The notes under the pieces were generated by a model. That model was given only the letters and a program-made list of their open reading frames with translations, did not search any database and had not been told where the DNA came from. A program made the translations under genes and the position numbers. Below, in pieces: positions 34,488-42,807 of a DNA stretch of 64,000 nt (positions are counted from its first letter, which is position 1; every line of letters starts with the position of its first letter). The stretch lies in NCBI GenBank assembly GCA_023428695.1, contig JAEYWY010000031.1, positions 1-64,000 on the forward strand, read 5' to 3'. The DNA is from Bacteroidota bacterium. GTDB taxonomy: Bacteria; Bacteroidota; Bacteroidia; Cytophagales; Cyclobacteriaceae.

Positions 34488-34865
34488 ATGAATGAACGAA
34501 GCCTTATGGATATAAAAGCCCTTGATGCCGCTTTACAAGCTATCGAAACCAAAAGGGATCAACTTGGCAAGCTGGATTATAACAATCCGCAGTACGACGA
34601 TCTGGAGGAGCAGCTTCATGATCTTGAAGATGATTTTCAGGATAATTACGGTGAATACCTCGAAGACGCATTGCAAAAGGTACACGAGGAAATTTGTCCG
34701 GATAGTGAGGTATTGCTGCCTATCGCCTATGTAGGCAAGGGTGTCTTCGTTGAAGTTGACAAATACCCGGGAAAGGACACCAAGCTCATTCTCGCGAGCA
34801 ACCCAACACGTATCCTGTTCAAGGTTGGAAAAGAAAAGCAGGAAGTAGTCTGGACCGCGAAGTAA
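34488..34865 (+). CDS. Conserved-looking small cytoplasmic protein, unknown function
   Basis: About 125 residues from the ATG at 34488 (or 119 from the ATG at 34506). The N-terminal two thirds are acidic and helical, likely coiled coil (ALDAALQAIETKRDQLGKLD, DDLEEQLHDLEDDFQDNYG). The end is a small beta unit (VLLPIAYVGKGVFVEVDKYP ... RILFKVGKEKQEVVW). No catalytic motif or signal peptide. I do not recognise the family. Alone between divergent hppD and convergent trpS. Confidence 0.7.
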   Translation: MNERSLMDIKALDAALQAIETKRDQLGKLDYNNPQYDDLEEQLHDLEDDFQDNYGEYLEDALQKVHEEICPDSEVLLPIAYVGKGVFVEVDKYPGKDTKLILASNPTRILFKVGKEKQEVVWTAK

Positions 34866-34878
34866 GCGGCGTTATTGA

Positions 34879-35850
34879 TTACTTAAATCCAAGTTTTTCC
34901 CGAACGCGATCAAGGACCTTCCGGGCGATCACTCTTGCCCTGGCTTCGCCTTCTTCAAGCTTTTTGTCCAGCGCGTTGGTGTCGCTCATGTAGTAATTAA
35001 ATGTCTCTCGCTGTTTGCTGAACTTGTCTATGATAAGTTCAAACAATTCTTTCTTGGCGTGTCCGTAGCCGTAGTTTCCGGCGAGATATTTTTCACGCAG
35101 CGCCTGCTTCTGTTCAGCGGTTCCGAGCAGGCTGTATATAGCGTAGACGTTATCCGTATCGGGATTCTTTGGTTCTTCGAGCGGTGTGCTGTCCGTAACA
35201 ATTGTTTTAATCTGTTTTAGCAGTTCTTTTTCGGGGAGGAAAATGTCAATGATGTTCCCGTAGGATTTGCTCATCTTCTGGCCGTCCGTGCCTGGAATTG
35301 TCATCACTGTTTCTTCTATTTTTGCTTCGGGCACGATGAACGTTTCGCCGTATTGATTGTTAAATGCCGTTGCAATATCGCGCGCAATCTCGAGGTGCTG
35401 TCGCTGATCCTTTCCAACAGGAACAAAATGCGCATCATAGAGTATGATGTCCGCAGTCATGAGCACCGGGTAGGTAAACAGTCCGGCATTTACATCCGAA
35501 AGCTTTTCTGACTTATCCTTGAATGAATGCGCATTGGCAAGCATGGGGAAAGGCGTGAGGCAATTGAGGTACCATGTGAGTTCACAGACTTCAGGAATAC
35601 GTGACTGACGATAGAGATAATTCTTCTCCACGTCGAAGCCGAATGCCAGCCAGGCGGCTGCAACGGCGCGCACGTTGTCTGTTCGTGTCTGCGAATCCTT
35701 GATCGTAGTCAGCGAATGAAGGTCGGCGATGAAGAAGAAAGACTCGTTGCCGGGCTTTTTCGAAAGTTCGATTGCCGGAATAATGGCACCCAGAAGATTA
35801 CCCAAATGAGGACGTCCACTACTTTGTATGCCTGTAAGAATTCTTGCCAT
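34879..35850 (-). CDS. trpS: Tryptophan-tRNA ligase
   Basis: 323 residues, the usual bacterial length. Class I signatures: the HIGH-like PHLGNLLG at the N-terminus and KMSKSYGN near residue 195. It also has GSFLFIADLHSLT-like text and the Trp-pocket segments FVPVGKDQRQHLEIARDIA. It charges tRNA-Trp in the cytoplasm. Divergent from the DUF1573 gene with a 67-base shared promoter region. Confidence 0.97.
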   Translation of the reverse strand: MARILTGIQSSGRPHLGNLLGAIIPAIELSKKPGNESFFFIADLHSLTTIKDSQTRTDNVRAVAAAWLAFGFDVEKNYLYRQSRIPEVCELTWYLNCLTPFPMLANAHSFKDKSEKLSDVNAGLFTYPVLMTADIILYDAHFVPVGKDQRQHLEIARDIATAFNNQYGETFIVPEAKIEETVMTIPGTDGQKMSKSYGNIIDIFLPEKELLKQIKTIVTDSTPLEEPKNPDTDNVYAIYSLLGTAEQKQALREKYLAGNYGYGHAKKELFELIIDKFSKQRETFNYYMSDTNALDKKLEEGEARARVIARKVLDRVREKLGFK

Positions 35851-35890
35851 AGTGCAAATAAAACAAAATAAAGGTGAACTGATTTAGTTT

Positions 35891-35898
35891 TACATTTG
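35891..35898 (+). promoter_or_regulatory. Candidate -7 box (TACATTTG)
   Basis: TACATTTG fits TAnnTTTG and lies 20 bases before the ATG at 35918. The upstream sequence is A-rich but lacks a clear TTG at -33. Confidence 0.4.
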
Positions 35899-35917
35899 TG
35901 TCATTAAAAAATCGCCA

Positions 35918-36994
35918 ATGAATCGTTTTGCCTTCATCTTCATGCTCTTCTCTTCAGCAGCGTTGTTCGCGCAACAAGTAAAAGTCATGCAGTTCCGCGA
36001 AGAGAAATTCGACTTCGGAACTGTAAAAGAAGATGGCGGTCCCGTGATTCATGAATTCCTTTTCACAAACACGTCCGGCAGGCCGATAACAATTATCAAT
36101 GTACTGGCTTCCTGCGGATGCACGACTCCCGCCTGGACGAAGGACCCCGTTCCACCGGGCAAGACCGGATTCATTCAGGCGAGTTATGATCCCCGTGGTC
36201 GCCCCGGCTTTTTCAACAAGACATTAACCGTGACGTCTGACGCTGACACCAATCCGGTTATTCTTCAGATCCAGGGCATCGTTTCCACTGAAGGCGTCGG
36301 TTCGGAAGCTGATTTTCAGACGGTAAGCGGAAACTGGAAGTTCAAGTCTTCGCTCTTTAACATGGGTAAGGTGTACCTGAATGGTGATCCCGCCGTGCGC
36401 GATTTTCCATTCCTGAACGCAGGTGTTGATCCCGTTAAGGTTACCAAGGTGGTTGCCCCCGATTACATCACAGTTGAGGTAACACCTTCGACCGTTGATA
36501 CCAAAAGCAGTGGACACGTTAAAATCATTTATGATGGAAAAAAACGCAACCGGTACGGCCATCAGAATGACAATGTTGAAATCCATACCAATGACGAACT
36601 TGAACCTGTCAAATCGTTTACAGTGTATGCAACACTTGAGGATTATTTTGGTGAACTCAAGCCTGAAGACATGGCGAAGGCGCCTCGTCTGACGCTAAGC
36701 ACTTCGACCTTGGATATGGGTCGTGTTCGCGATAATTCCACCGTTGTGCGTGAAGTTACGATCACAAATAACGGCCGGAGTGTTCTGAATATTCATGCGG
36801 CGCAACCCAACTGTACGTGCGTTTCCGCGCAGGTTGAAAAACCGGCGCTCAAACCCGGTGAAAGCACGACGATGAAAATCACGTTCGACAGTCACGGTCG
36901 CAAAGCCTCGCAACTCAAAGCCGTGACGCTATACAGCAACGACCCCCAGAATCCCGTTCAGCGATTTACATTTTCCGCGTACGTCGAAAACTAA
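35918..36994 (+). CDS. Secreted protein with two DUF1573 domains
   Basis: 358 residues with a signal peptide (MNRFAFIFMLFSSAALFAQ). Two immunoglobulin-like DUF1573 units occupy about 25-125 and 245-358. Each has the typical FDFGTVKEDG / LDMGRVRDNS opening, the short Cys motif (ASCGCTTPAW; PNCTCVSAQV) and an FTNTSGRPI / ITNNGRSVL strand. A less typical middle segment links them. The family is very common in Bacteroidota and is exported. Its function is not known; adhesion or complex assembly is often assumed from the fold. Confidence 0.88.
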   Translation: MNRFAFIFMLFSSAALFAQQVKVMQFREEKFDFGTVKEDGGPVIHEFLFTNTSGRPITIINVLASCGCTTPAWTKDPVPPGKTGFIQASYDPRGRPGFFNKTLTVTSDADTNPVILQIQGIVSTEGVGSEADFQTVSGNWKFKSSLFNMGKVYLNGDPAVRDFPFLNAGVDPVKVTKVVAPDYITVEVTPSTVDTKSSGHVKIIYDGKKRNRYGHQNDNVEIHTNDELEPVKSFTVYATLEDYFGELKPEDMAKAPRLTLSTSTLDMGRVRDNSTVVREVTITNNGRSVLNIHAAQPNCTCVSAQVEKPALKPGESTTMKITFDSHGRKASQLKAVTLYSNDPQNPVQRFTFSAYVEN

Positions 36995-37007
36995 ACGACA
37001 CGTCTCT

Positions 37008-38231
37008 TCAGGAGAACGCCGGAATGCCGGTAATTGAATGACCCAGAATAAGCAGGTGAATGTCGTGGGTTCCTTCGTACGTCACCACGGATTCCAGGTT
37101 CGCCATGTGGCGCATCATCGGATATTCACCGGTGATACCCATTCCCCCGTGTATCTGGCGCGCCTCGCGGGCTATGTCCAACGCCATAGCTACACTATTT
37201 CGCTTCGCCATTGATATCTGTGCCGAAGTAGCTTTGCCCTCATTCTTCAGTACGCCCAGTCGCCAGTTGAGCAGCTGCGCCTTGGTTATCTCGGTGAGCA
37301 TTTCTGCGAGCTTCTTCTGTACAAGCTGGAACGATGCAATCGGTTTTCCGAATTGAATCCTTTCAGCTGCATATTTTCGCGCTGACTCATAGCAATCCAT
37401 AGCGGCGCCAACGGCACCCCATGCAATTCCGTAACGCGCGCTGTCAAGACACATGAGCGGCGCCCCAAGACCGCTCTTGCCGGGCAACAGGTTTTCCTTC
37501 GGCACTTTTACATTGTCAAATACAAGCTCGCCGGTCGTGCTTGCGCGCAGTGACCACTTGCCATGGGTTTCGGGCGTTGTAAAGCCTTCCATTCCGCGTT
37601 CCACAATCAAGCCGTGTATGCGACCTTCTTCATTCTTTGCCCATACCACAGCAACGTCAGATTTAGGCGCATTCGAGATCCACATTTTGGCCCCGTTCAG
37701 GATGTAATGATCGCCGATGTCGCGAAAGTTTGTAACCATTCCGCCGGGGTTGGAACCGAAGTCGGGTTCTGTTAGTCCAAAACATCCGAGCCACTCGCCA
37801 GAACCAAGCTTCGGCAGGTATTTCTTCCGTTGTGCTTCATTTCCGAACTGGTAAATCGGAAACATTACGAGCGAACCCTGTACCGATGCCGTTGACCGCA
37901 TGCCGGAGTCCCCGCGTTCGATTTCCTGCATAATAAGGCCGTACGAAATATAGTCGAGGCCACCGCCGCCGTATTCGACCGGTATCGTCGGGCCAAAGGC
38001 ACCGATGTCGCCGAACTTCTTCACGATTTCGTAAGGGAAGTGCGCACGTTGCGCCCAATCTTCGATGTAGGGAGATATTTCTTTTTTGACGAATTCACGG
38101 ATTGAAGAACGAATGAGTTTCTGCTCTTCCGTCAACAGATCGTCCAACTGGTAAAAATCGGGATGATCAAAATCGTCCTGTCTCATGGACTTTTTAGGCA
38201 CAGCTCCAGCAGCGCCGGTTGAGTTCACCAT
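37008..38231 (-). CDS. gcdH: Acyl-CoA dehydrogenase, glutaryl-CoA dehydrogenase type
   Basis: 407 residues. Acyl-CoA dehydrogenase fold with FGLTEPDFGSNPGGM and ISNAPKSDVAVVWAK around the FAD, RIQFGKPIASFQLVQ, and the catalytic Glu in VVTYEGTHDIHLLILGHSITG, the wording of glutaryl-CoA dehydrogenases. These oxidise and decarboxylate glutaryl-CoA to crotonyl-CoA in lysine and tryptophan breakdown. Fifteen extra N-terminal residues may be untranslated, since MRQDDF at residue 16 is a plausible alternative start. Convergent with the DUF1573 gene. Confidence 0.9.
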   Translation of the reverse strand: MVNSTGAAGAVPKKSMRQDDFDHPDFYQLDDLLTEEQKLIRSSIREFVKKEISPYIEDWAQRAHFPYEIVKKFGDIGAFGPTIPVEYGGGGLDYISYGLIMQEIERGDSGMRSTASVQGSLVMFPIYQFGNEAQRKKYLPKLGSGEWLGCFGLTEPDFGSNPGGMVTNFRDIGDHYILNGAKMWISNAPKSDVAVVWAKNEEGRIHGLIVERGMEGFTTPETHGKWSLRASTTGELVFDNVKVPKENLLPGKSGLGAPLMCLDSARYGIAWGAVGAAMDCYESARKYAAERIQFGKPIASFQLVQKKLAEMLTEITKAQLLNWRLGVLKNEGKATSAQISMAKRNSVAMALDIAREARQIHGGMGITGEYPMMRHMANLESVVTYEGTHDIHLLILGHSITGIPAFS

Positions 38232-38353
38232 AGCATTGGGTTAATCGGTTATTCCGAAGTCTGGAAAAAATCACCGGCTGTTTGATCGCTGATGCGTCCC
38301 GGTTAAAATTTCTCTTAACTTCGGGGCTAATTTACGCATCTTATTGTAATTAG

Positions 38354-39310
38354 ATGGAAGAACAAACGGTTGAACCCGAATTAATTGAGCAACTGAAGAA
38401 GCTCCGCGCCAAGTACGACGCGATGGGTCAGGACCTGTCCAGTTACCTTGACGGACTCCTTTATTCGGATTACCTGACTTACTGGGACTATATCCACCTG
38501 GATACGCTGCTCAGTCTCCAGACTCCAAAGACGCATTTTCCCGATGAGCACGTCTTTATCATCTATCATCAGATAACCGAGCTGTATTTCCGCCTCATCA
38601 ATCACGAGCTCGCCCAGATTTCAGAGCACCAGCATCCCGACGAAGACTTCTTTCTGGAACGTGTCGATCGCATCGTCCTGTATTTCCGCAACCTTGAAAG
38701 CAGCTTTGACATCATGGTGAAGGGTATGGCGCGTGAGCAGTTCCTCAAGTTTCGTATGGCATTGCTGCCGGCAAGCGGATTTCAGTCGGCGCAGTATCGC
38801 CTGATCGAAATCAGTTCAACGGACCTGATCAACCTGGTGAATGCACAGTCGCGAAAGGAAGTGGCGGATAAGGGTAGTGCCACGATGCTTGACAATATCT
38901 ACTGGAAGAGCGGCGCAACCGAACTCGCCAGTGGAAAAAAAACGCTGACGCTTCAGCAGTTCGAAGAGAAGTACATGAACGACTTCCGCGAACACGCGAT
39001 CAAATACGAAACAACAAACCTGCGGCAACTGTATCTGAGATTCTACCAGCATAGTGCGCATAAGAATGAAATCGTCGAGAAGCTTCGCTCGTACGACCAT
39101 CTTGCAAACGTACTCTGGCGCCTGGCCCACCTCAAGACTTCGGGACATTATCTGAAACGCGACCCCGATAATATCGCAGCTACAGGCGGAACGAACTGGC
39201 AGAAATATTTGCCACCGCGCTTTCAGAAGATCATGTTCTTTCCTGAACTGTGGAATGAACAGGAGACAGAAGAGTGGGGCAAAGCAGCTGTAATACGCGC
39301 ACTGCATTAG
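38354..39310 (+). CDS. Tryptophan 2,3-dioxygenase family protein
   Basis: 318 residues, all-helical. DTLLSLQTP and HVFIIYHQITELYFRLINHEL match the haem- and substrate-binding region of tryptophan 2,3-dioxygenase. FRMALLPASGFQSAQYRLIE is the conserved arginine segment, and TGGTNWQKYLPPRFQKIMFFPELW closes the fold. Known members open the indole ring to N-formylkynurenine. No kynurenine genes follow. Divergent from gcdH; the shared 122-base region holds no obvious box. Confidence 0.9.
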   Translation: MEEQTVEPELIEQLKKLRAKYDAMGQDLSSYLDGLLYSDYLTYWDYIHLDTLLSLQTPKTHFPDEHVFIIYHQITELYFRLINHELAQISEHQHPDEDFFLERVDRIVLYFRNLESSFDIMVKGMAREQFLKFRMALLPASGFQSAQYRLIEISSTDLINLVNAQSRKEVADKGSATMLDNIYWKSGATELASGKKTLTLQQFEEKYMNDFREHAIKYETTNLRQLYLRFYQHSAHKNEIVEKLRSYDHLANVLWRLAHLKTSGHYLKRDPDNIAATGGTNWQKYLPPRFQKIMFFPELWNEQETEEWGKAAVIRALH

Positions 39311-39336
39311 TCCCTGCCCGTTTCGTCAAAAAAGGT

Positions 39337-39344
39337 TACCTTTG
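39337..39344 (+). promoter_or_regulatory. Candidate -7 box (TACCTTTG)
   Basis: TACCTTTG matches TAnnTTTG exactly and is 16 bases before the ATG at 39360. It suggests the repeat-protein gene has its own promoter just after the dioxygenase stop. Confidence 0.45.
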
Positions 39345-39359
39345 CTGAGGCCCTAATAC

Positions 39360-41150
39360 ATGTCCGTGAAATTTTTTTTTGCTTTCGCCGGCTTTCTCTT
39401 TTTATGCGGCGTTTCCGGTCGCACTCAGGGCGTCACGCGACAAACGTGGCATGATCCCCAAAAGAAGAACCTCAAGGAAGTCTACCAGGTAAAGGACACA
39501 GTGTCAAACGTCCTTCACGGAAGATACATTTCCTATTTTCTCAATGGTAAGATTGAATCCAAAGGCCAGTTCACCAATGACCAAACGTCAGGCGTGTGGG
39601 AGTTCTATTATGAAACCGGTACCCTCAAAATGCGCGGCATCCTGTTCAAAGGTGAGAACTATGGTCTGTGGGAATATTTCTATGAAAGCGGTCAGAAAAG
39701 CATGGAGGGTATCATCTACGGCAAGAAACGCGAAGGTGAGTGGAAGATGTTTTACGAAAACGGCCAGGTAAAGGAAGTTGGCGAATACGAAGACAACAAA
39801 CGCACCGGCGTCTGGAAATCATACTATGAGGATGGAGCACTAAAAAGCTCATGTGAATATCAGGACGACCACGGTAAACAGGTCGACTACTACCACTCCG
39901 GAAAAATTCTCGGCTCAGGCCCACGCACTGGAAACAAAAATTCAGGGCGCTGGGTCTACTATCAGGAAGACGGAACGATTCAATCGGAAGGTGATTACCT
40001 CGAAGGCAGAAAACACGGCAATTGGATTACGTACTATCCATCAGGCAAGGTTGCGTCCACGGGCCATTACGAAAACGACGAGCCCCAGGGAGCCTGGGTG
40101 TACACCTTTGAAGACGGGACGATAAGTGCCACCGGTGACTATGCCAATGGCAAAAAACACGGCATCTGGAAAACGTATTCCGCCAAAGGTAAACTCACCA
40201 GCGAAGGCCAGTACGAGGAAGGAACAGGTGAGTATCGTGAATTCCACGCCAATGGTACGATCAAGGTCAAGGGCAAGATTGAAGAGGGGAAACGTCATGG
40301 CATGTGGGAGTTCTACAGGGAGGACGGTACACGGGAGGGCTACTGCGACTACAACCGCGACAAAGGAACGTACTTTGGATACTACCCGAGTGGAAATCTG
40401 CACACGAAGGGTCAGCTTGAAGGCGACCTGAAAATGGGTACCTGGGAGATCTACGACGAGAAGGGTTCGCTGTCTGGATATTATAAACCATTCTACGAAG
40501 ACAAGAAGCTTGCAGAAGAAATAACGACACTCGCGTCACGATCGGGCCATACGCCGAAGAAGACAAAAGCGCGACGTGGATGGTTCACGGAACGCAACAA
40601 CGAATTCAAGGGTGTTATAGGTGCCACCAACCCGTTATGGCTGGCGGCAGGCAGGATTCCATTCGGAATTGAATTCTACCAGGAGGAACGTTTAGGTCAT
40701 GAATTCGAATTCATCGGAATCCGCGATCCATTCTTCAAGGGTGATCTGGATATCGCTGCTGGAAAAAAGTTCGAACGCGGATATAGCGTTGCCATCAAAC
40801 AGAAGTTTTATAATCCTGTTCGTGCGGGTATGTGGTACTTCGGTCACGAAATCCGGTTTACGAATCTTGGTCATTTTGTGAACCAGCCTCTCGTTGCCAA
40901 TCCTGATAACATCTTTACGTTCAACGCCGTTGAACAAAGAATTCAATGGGGACCCGTGCTGGGCTATCGCGTTATGCGGAAGAATAATGCGAAAGGTTTT
41001 ACGCTGGATGTTTTCGTGTCCGGCAATATCGGAATCCGGCAAACGGACGTAGATCCGAACTATGCGACGTTTTTCGAAAACCTGAACCAATCGAAACTTG
41101 CAACGACATTCAATTTTGGATTGAATATCGGGAATGTTTTCTCGTACTAG
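39360..41150 (+). CDS. Secreted YwqK/MORN-like repeat protein with C-terminal barrel-like domain
   Basis: 596 residues. A signal peptide (MSVKFFFAFAGFLFLCGVSG) leads to about 14 repeats of some 23 residues by my count, between about residues 45 and 375. Each has the form xGxWxxYYExGxLKxxGxY (for example TGVWKSYYEDG, HGNWITYYPSG, HGMWEFYREDG). After a basic linker, the last 195 residues form alternating strands (FGIEFYQEERLGHEFEF, MWYFGHEIRFTN, FNFGLNIGNVFSY) resembling an outer-membrane barrel. Repeats of this type make open beta-meanders; a surface anchor with an exposed or periplasmic repeat rod is inferred. Function unknown. Confidence 0.8.
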   Translation: MSVKFFFAFAGFLFLCGVSGRTQGVTRQTWHDPQKKNLKEVYQVKDTVSNVLHGRYISYFLNGKIESKGQFTNDQTSGVWEFYYETGTLKMRGILFKGENYGLWEYFYESGQKSMEGIIYGKKREGEWKMFYENGQVKEVGEYEDNKRTGVWKSYYEDGALKSSCEYQDDHGKQVDYYHSGKILGSGPRTGNKNSGRWVYYQEDGTIQSEGDYLEGRKHGNWITYYPSGKVASTGHYENDEPQGAWVYTFEDGTISATGDYANGKKHGIWKTYSAKGKLTSEGQYEEGTGEYREFHANGTIKVKGKIEEGKRHGMWEFYREDGTREGYCDYNRDKGTYFGYYPSGNLHTKGQLEGDLKMGTWEIYDEKGSLSGYYKPFYEDKKLAEEITTLASRSGHTPKKTKARRGWFTERNNEFKGVIGATNPLWLAAGRIPFGIEFYQEERLGHEFEFIGIRDPFFKGDLDIAAGKKFERGYSVAIKQKFYNPVRAGMWYFGHEIRFTNLGHFVNQPLVANPDNIFTFNAVEQRIQWGPVLGYRVMRKNNAKGFTLDVFVSGNIGIRQTDVDPNYATFFENLNQSKLATTFNFGLNIGNVFSY

Positions 41151-41205
41151 GTGGTTAAGAAACCATCTGATCGATCATACTCGTAAAGGATAAATACCTT
41201 TCACC

Positions 41206-42798
41206 ATGAAAATTGCAGAAGTTGTTTTGCAGCCCCGCGAGGCATTTGATGATGCCTTGTTTCCTGCGATACTCTATTCAAAACTCGGTATTCCGCCAGA
41301 TGGCGATGTTGTCATCAGACCTGTTAAGCGTTCGATCGACGCGCGTGGAAAAAACGTGCTGGTACGAATGCAATGCGAAATCATTCCGCGAAATGAGGCC
41401 GCTGCCAACACCGGCGCGATCGTTGACTATCCTTCAGTAAAGAACAGCCCGCACGTTCTTATTGTGGGAAGCGGTCCTGCGGGATTGTTTGCCGCGTTGC
41501 GACTTATTGAATTTGGTTTGAAGCCGGTCTTGCTTGAGCGTGGCAAAGATGTGCGTGCCCGGCGTCGTGATCTTGCTGCAATCAACAAGGAACACATCGT
41601 CAATGAAGATTCAAACTATTGTTTCGGCGAGGGTGGTGCAGGAACGTATTCCGATGGGAAACTGTACACGCGTTCGAAGAAACGCGGTGATGTACGGCGG
41701 ATACTTGAGATCATGGTTGCGCATGGTGCCAGAGCAGACATTCTTTTTGATGCACATCCGCATATTGGAACGAATAAACTCCCTTTGTTGATCGCGGCTA
41801 TTCGCGAAACTATTCTCCGGTGCGGCGGCGAGGTACATTTTAACACACGCGTTACTGATCTGATCATTGACGGCGACACTGTGCAGGGCGTTGTCGCAGG
41901 TGGCGAAAAAATAATGGGGGAGGGCGTAATCCTCGCGACGGGTCATAGTGCGCGCGACATCTTCCGGCTACTTCATGGAAAGGGGATACCTATCGAATCA
42001 AAGCCATTTGCCCTTGGTGTGCGTATAGAGCATCCACAAGAGTTGATTGACAAAATCCAATATCATTGCGTGGGTGACCGGGGGCCATGGCTGCCGGCAT
42101 CATCGTATTCTCTCGTGCATCAGGCAACGATTCGCGGGACGCAGAAGGGTGTGTTCTCTTTCTGTATGTGCCCCGGTGGCTTTATCGTACCATCGGCCAC
42201 TGCCCCCGGCGAAGTTGTAGTCAATGGAATGAGTCCGTCGCGTCGCGACTCGCGGTTTGCGAACTCGGGCATCGTCGTCGCCGTCGATGAAAATGATTTT
42301 TCGAAATTCGCTGATGCGGGACCGCTCGCCGCTCTGGAATTTCAGGCATCGGTTGAGCAACGCGCATGCAAGGCAGCAGGTGGAACACAACGCGCTCCAG
42401 CCCAGCGGCTGATGGACTTCCTTGACAACCGCATCTCGTCATCACTGCCGGAAACGTCATATCAGCCGGGTCTCGTTTCCGTTGACATGCATTCTGTTCT
42501 ACCCGACTTTATTGCAAGCGCGCTGAAACAGGGATTTAAGATTTTCGGAACGAAGATGAAAGGCTACCTCACCAATGACGCGCAAATTGTCGGTGTGGAG
42601 AGCAGAACATCATCACCGGTAAGGATACCGCGCGATACAACTACATTTCAGCACACGCACGTTAAGCGCATATATCCGTGCGGCGAGGGTGCGGGTTATG
42701 CGGGGGGAATCGTATCAGCTGCAATGGACGGTGAACGTTGCGCGGAGGCGATTGCCGAACTGCTCGGAAAAATACATCACGCGGGAAGGCCCGCGTGA
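41206..42798 (+). CDS. FAD-dependent oxidoreductase of the COG2509 type
   Basis: 530 residues. An N-terminal domain of about 85 residues precedes the FAD Rossmann motif VLIVGSGPAGLFAALRLIEFG with its glutamate end (LLERGKDVRAR). CFGEGGAGTYSDGKL, VILATGHSARDIFRLL and the C-terminal GEGAGYAGGIVSAAMDG are the wording of the uncharacterised FAD-dependent dehydrogenase family common in bacteria. The substrate is unknown. Convergent with the M61 peptidase, with 9 bases between the stops. Confidence 0.9.
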   Translation: MKIAEVVLQPREAFDDALFPAILYSKLGIPPDGDVVIRPVKRSIDARGKNVLVRMQCEIIPRNEAAANTGAIVDYPSVKNSPHVLIVGSGPAGLFAALRLIEFGLKPVLLERGKDVRARRRDLAAINKEHIVNEDSNYCFGEGGAGTYSDGKLYTRSKKRGDVRRILEIMVAHGARADILFDAHPHIGTNKLPLLIAAIRETILRCGGEVHFNTRVTDLIIDGDTVQGVVAGGEKIMGEGVILATGHSARDIFRLLHGKGIPIESKPFALGVRIEHPQELIDKIQYHCVGDRGPWLPASSYSLVHQATIRGTQKGVFSFCMCPGGFIVPSATAPGEVVVNGMSPSRRDSRFANSGIVVAVDENDFSKFADAGPLAALEFQASVEQRACKAAGGTQRAPAQRLMDFLDNRISSSLPETSYQPGLVSVDMHSVLPDFIASALKQGFKIFGTKMKGYLTNDAQIVGVESRTSSPVRIPRDTTTFQHTHVKRIYPCGEGAGYAGGIVSAAMDGERCAEAIAELLGKIHHAGRPA

Positions 42799-42807
42799 TG
42801 TATGTCA

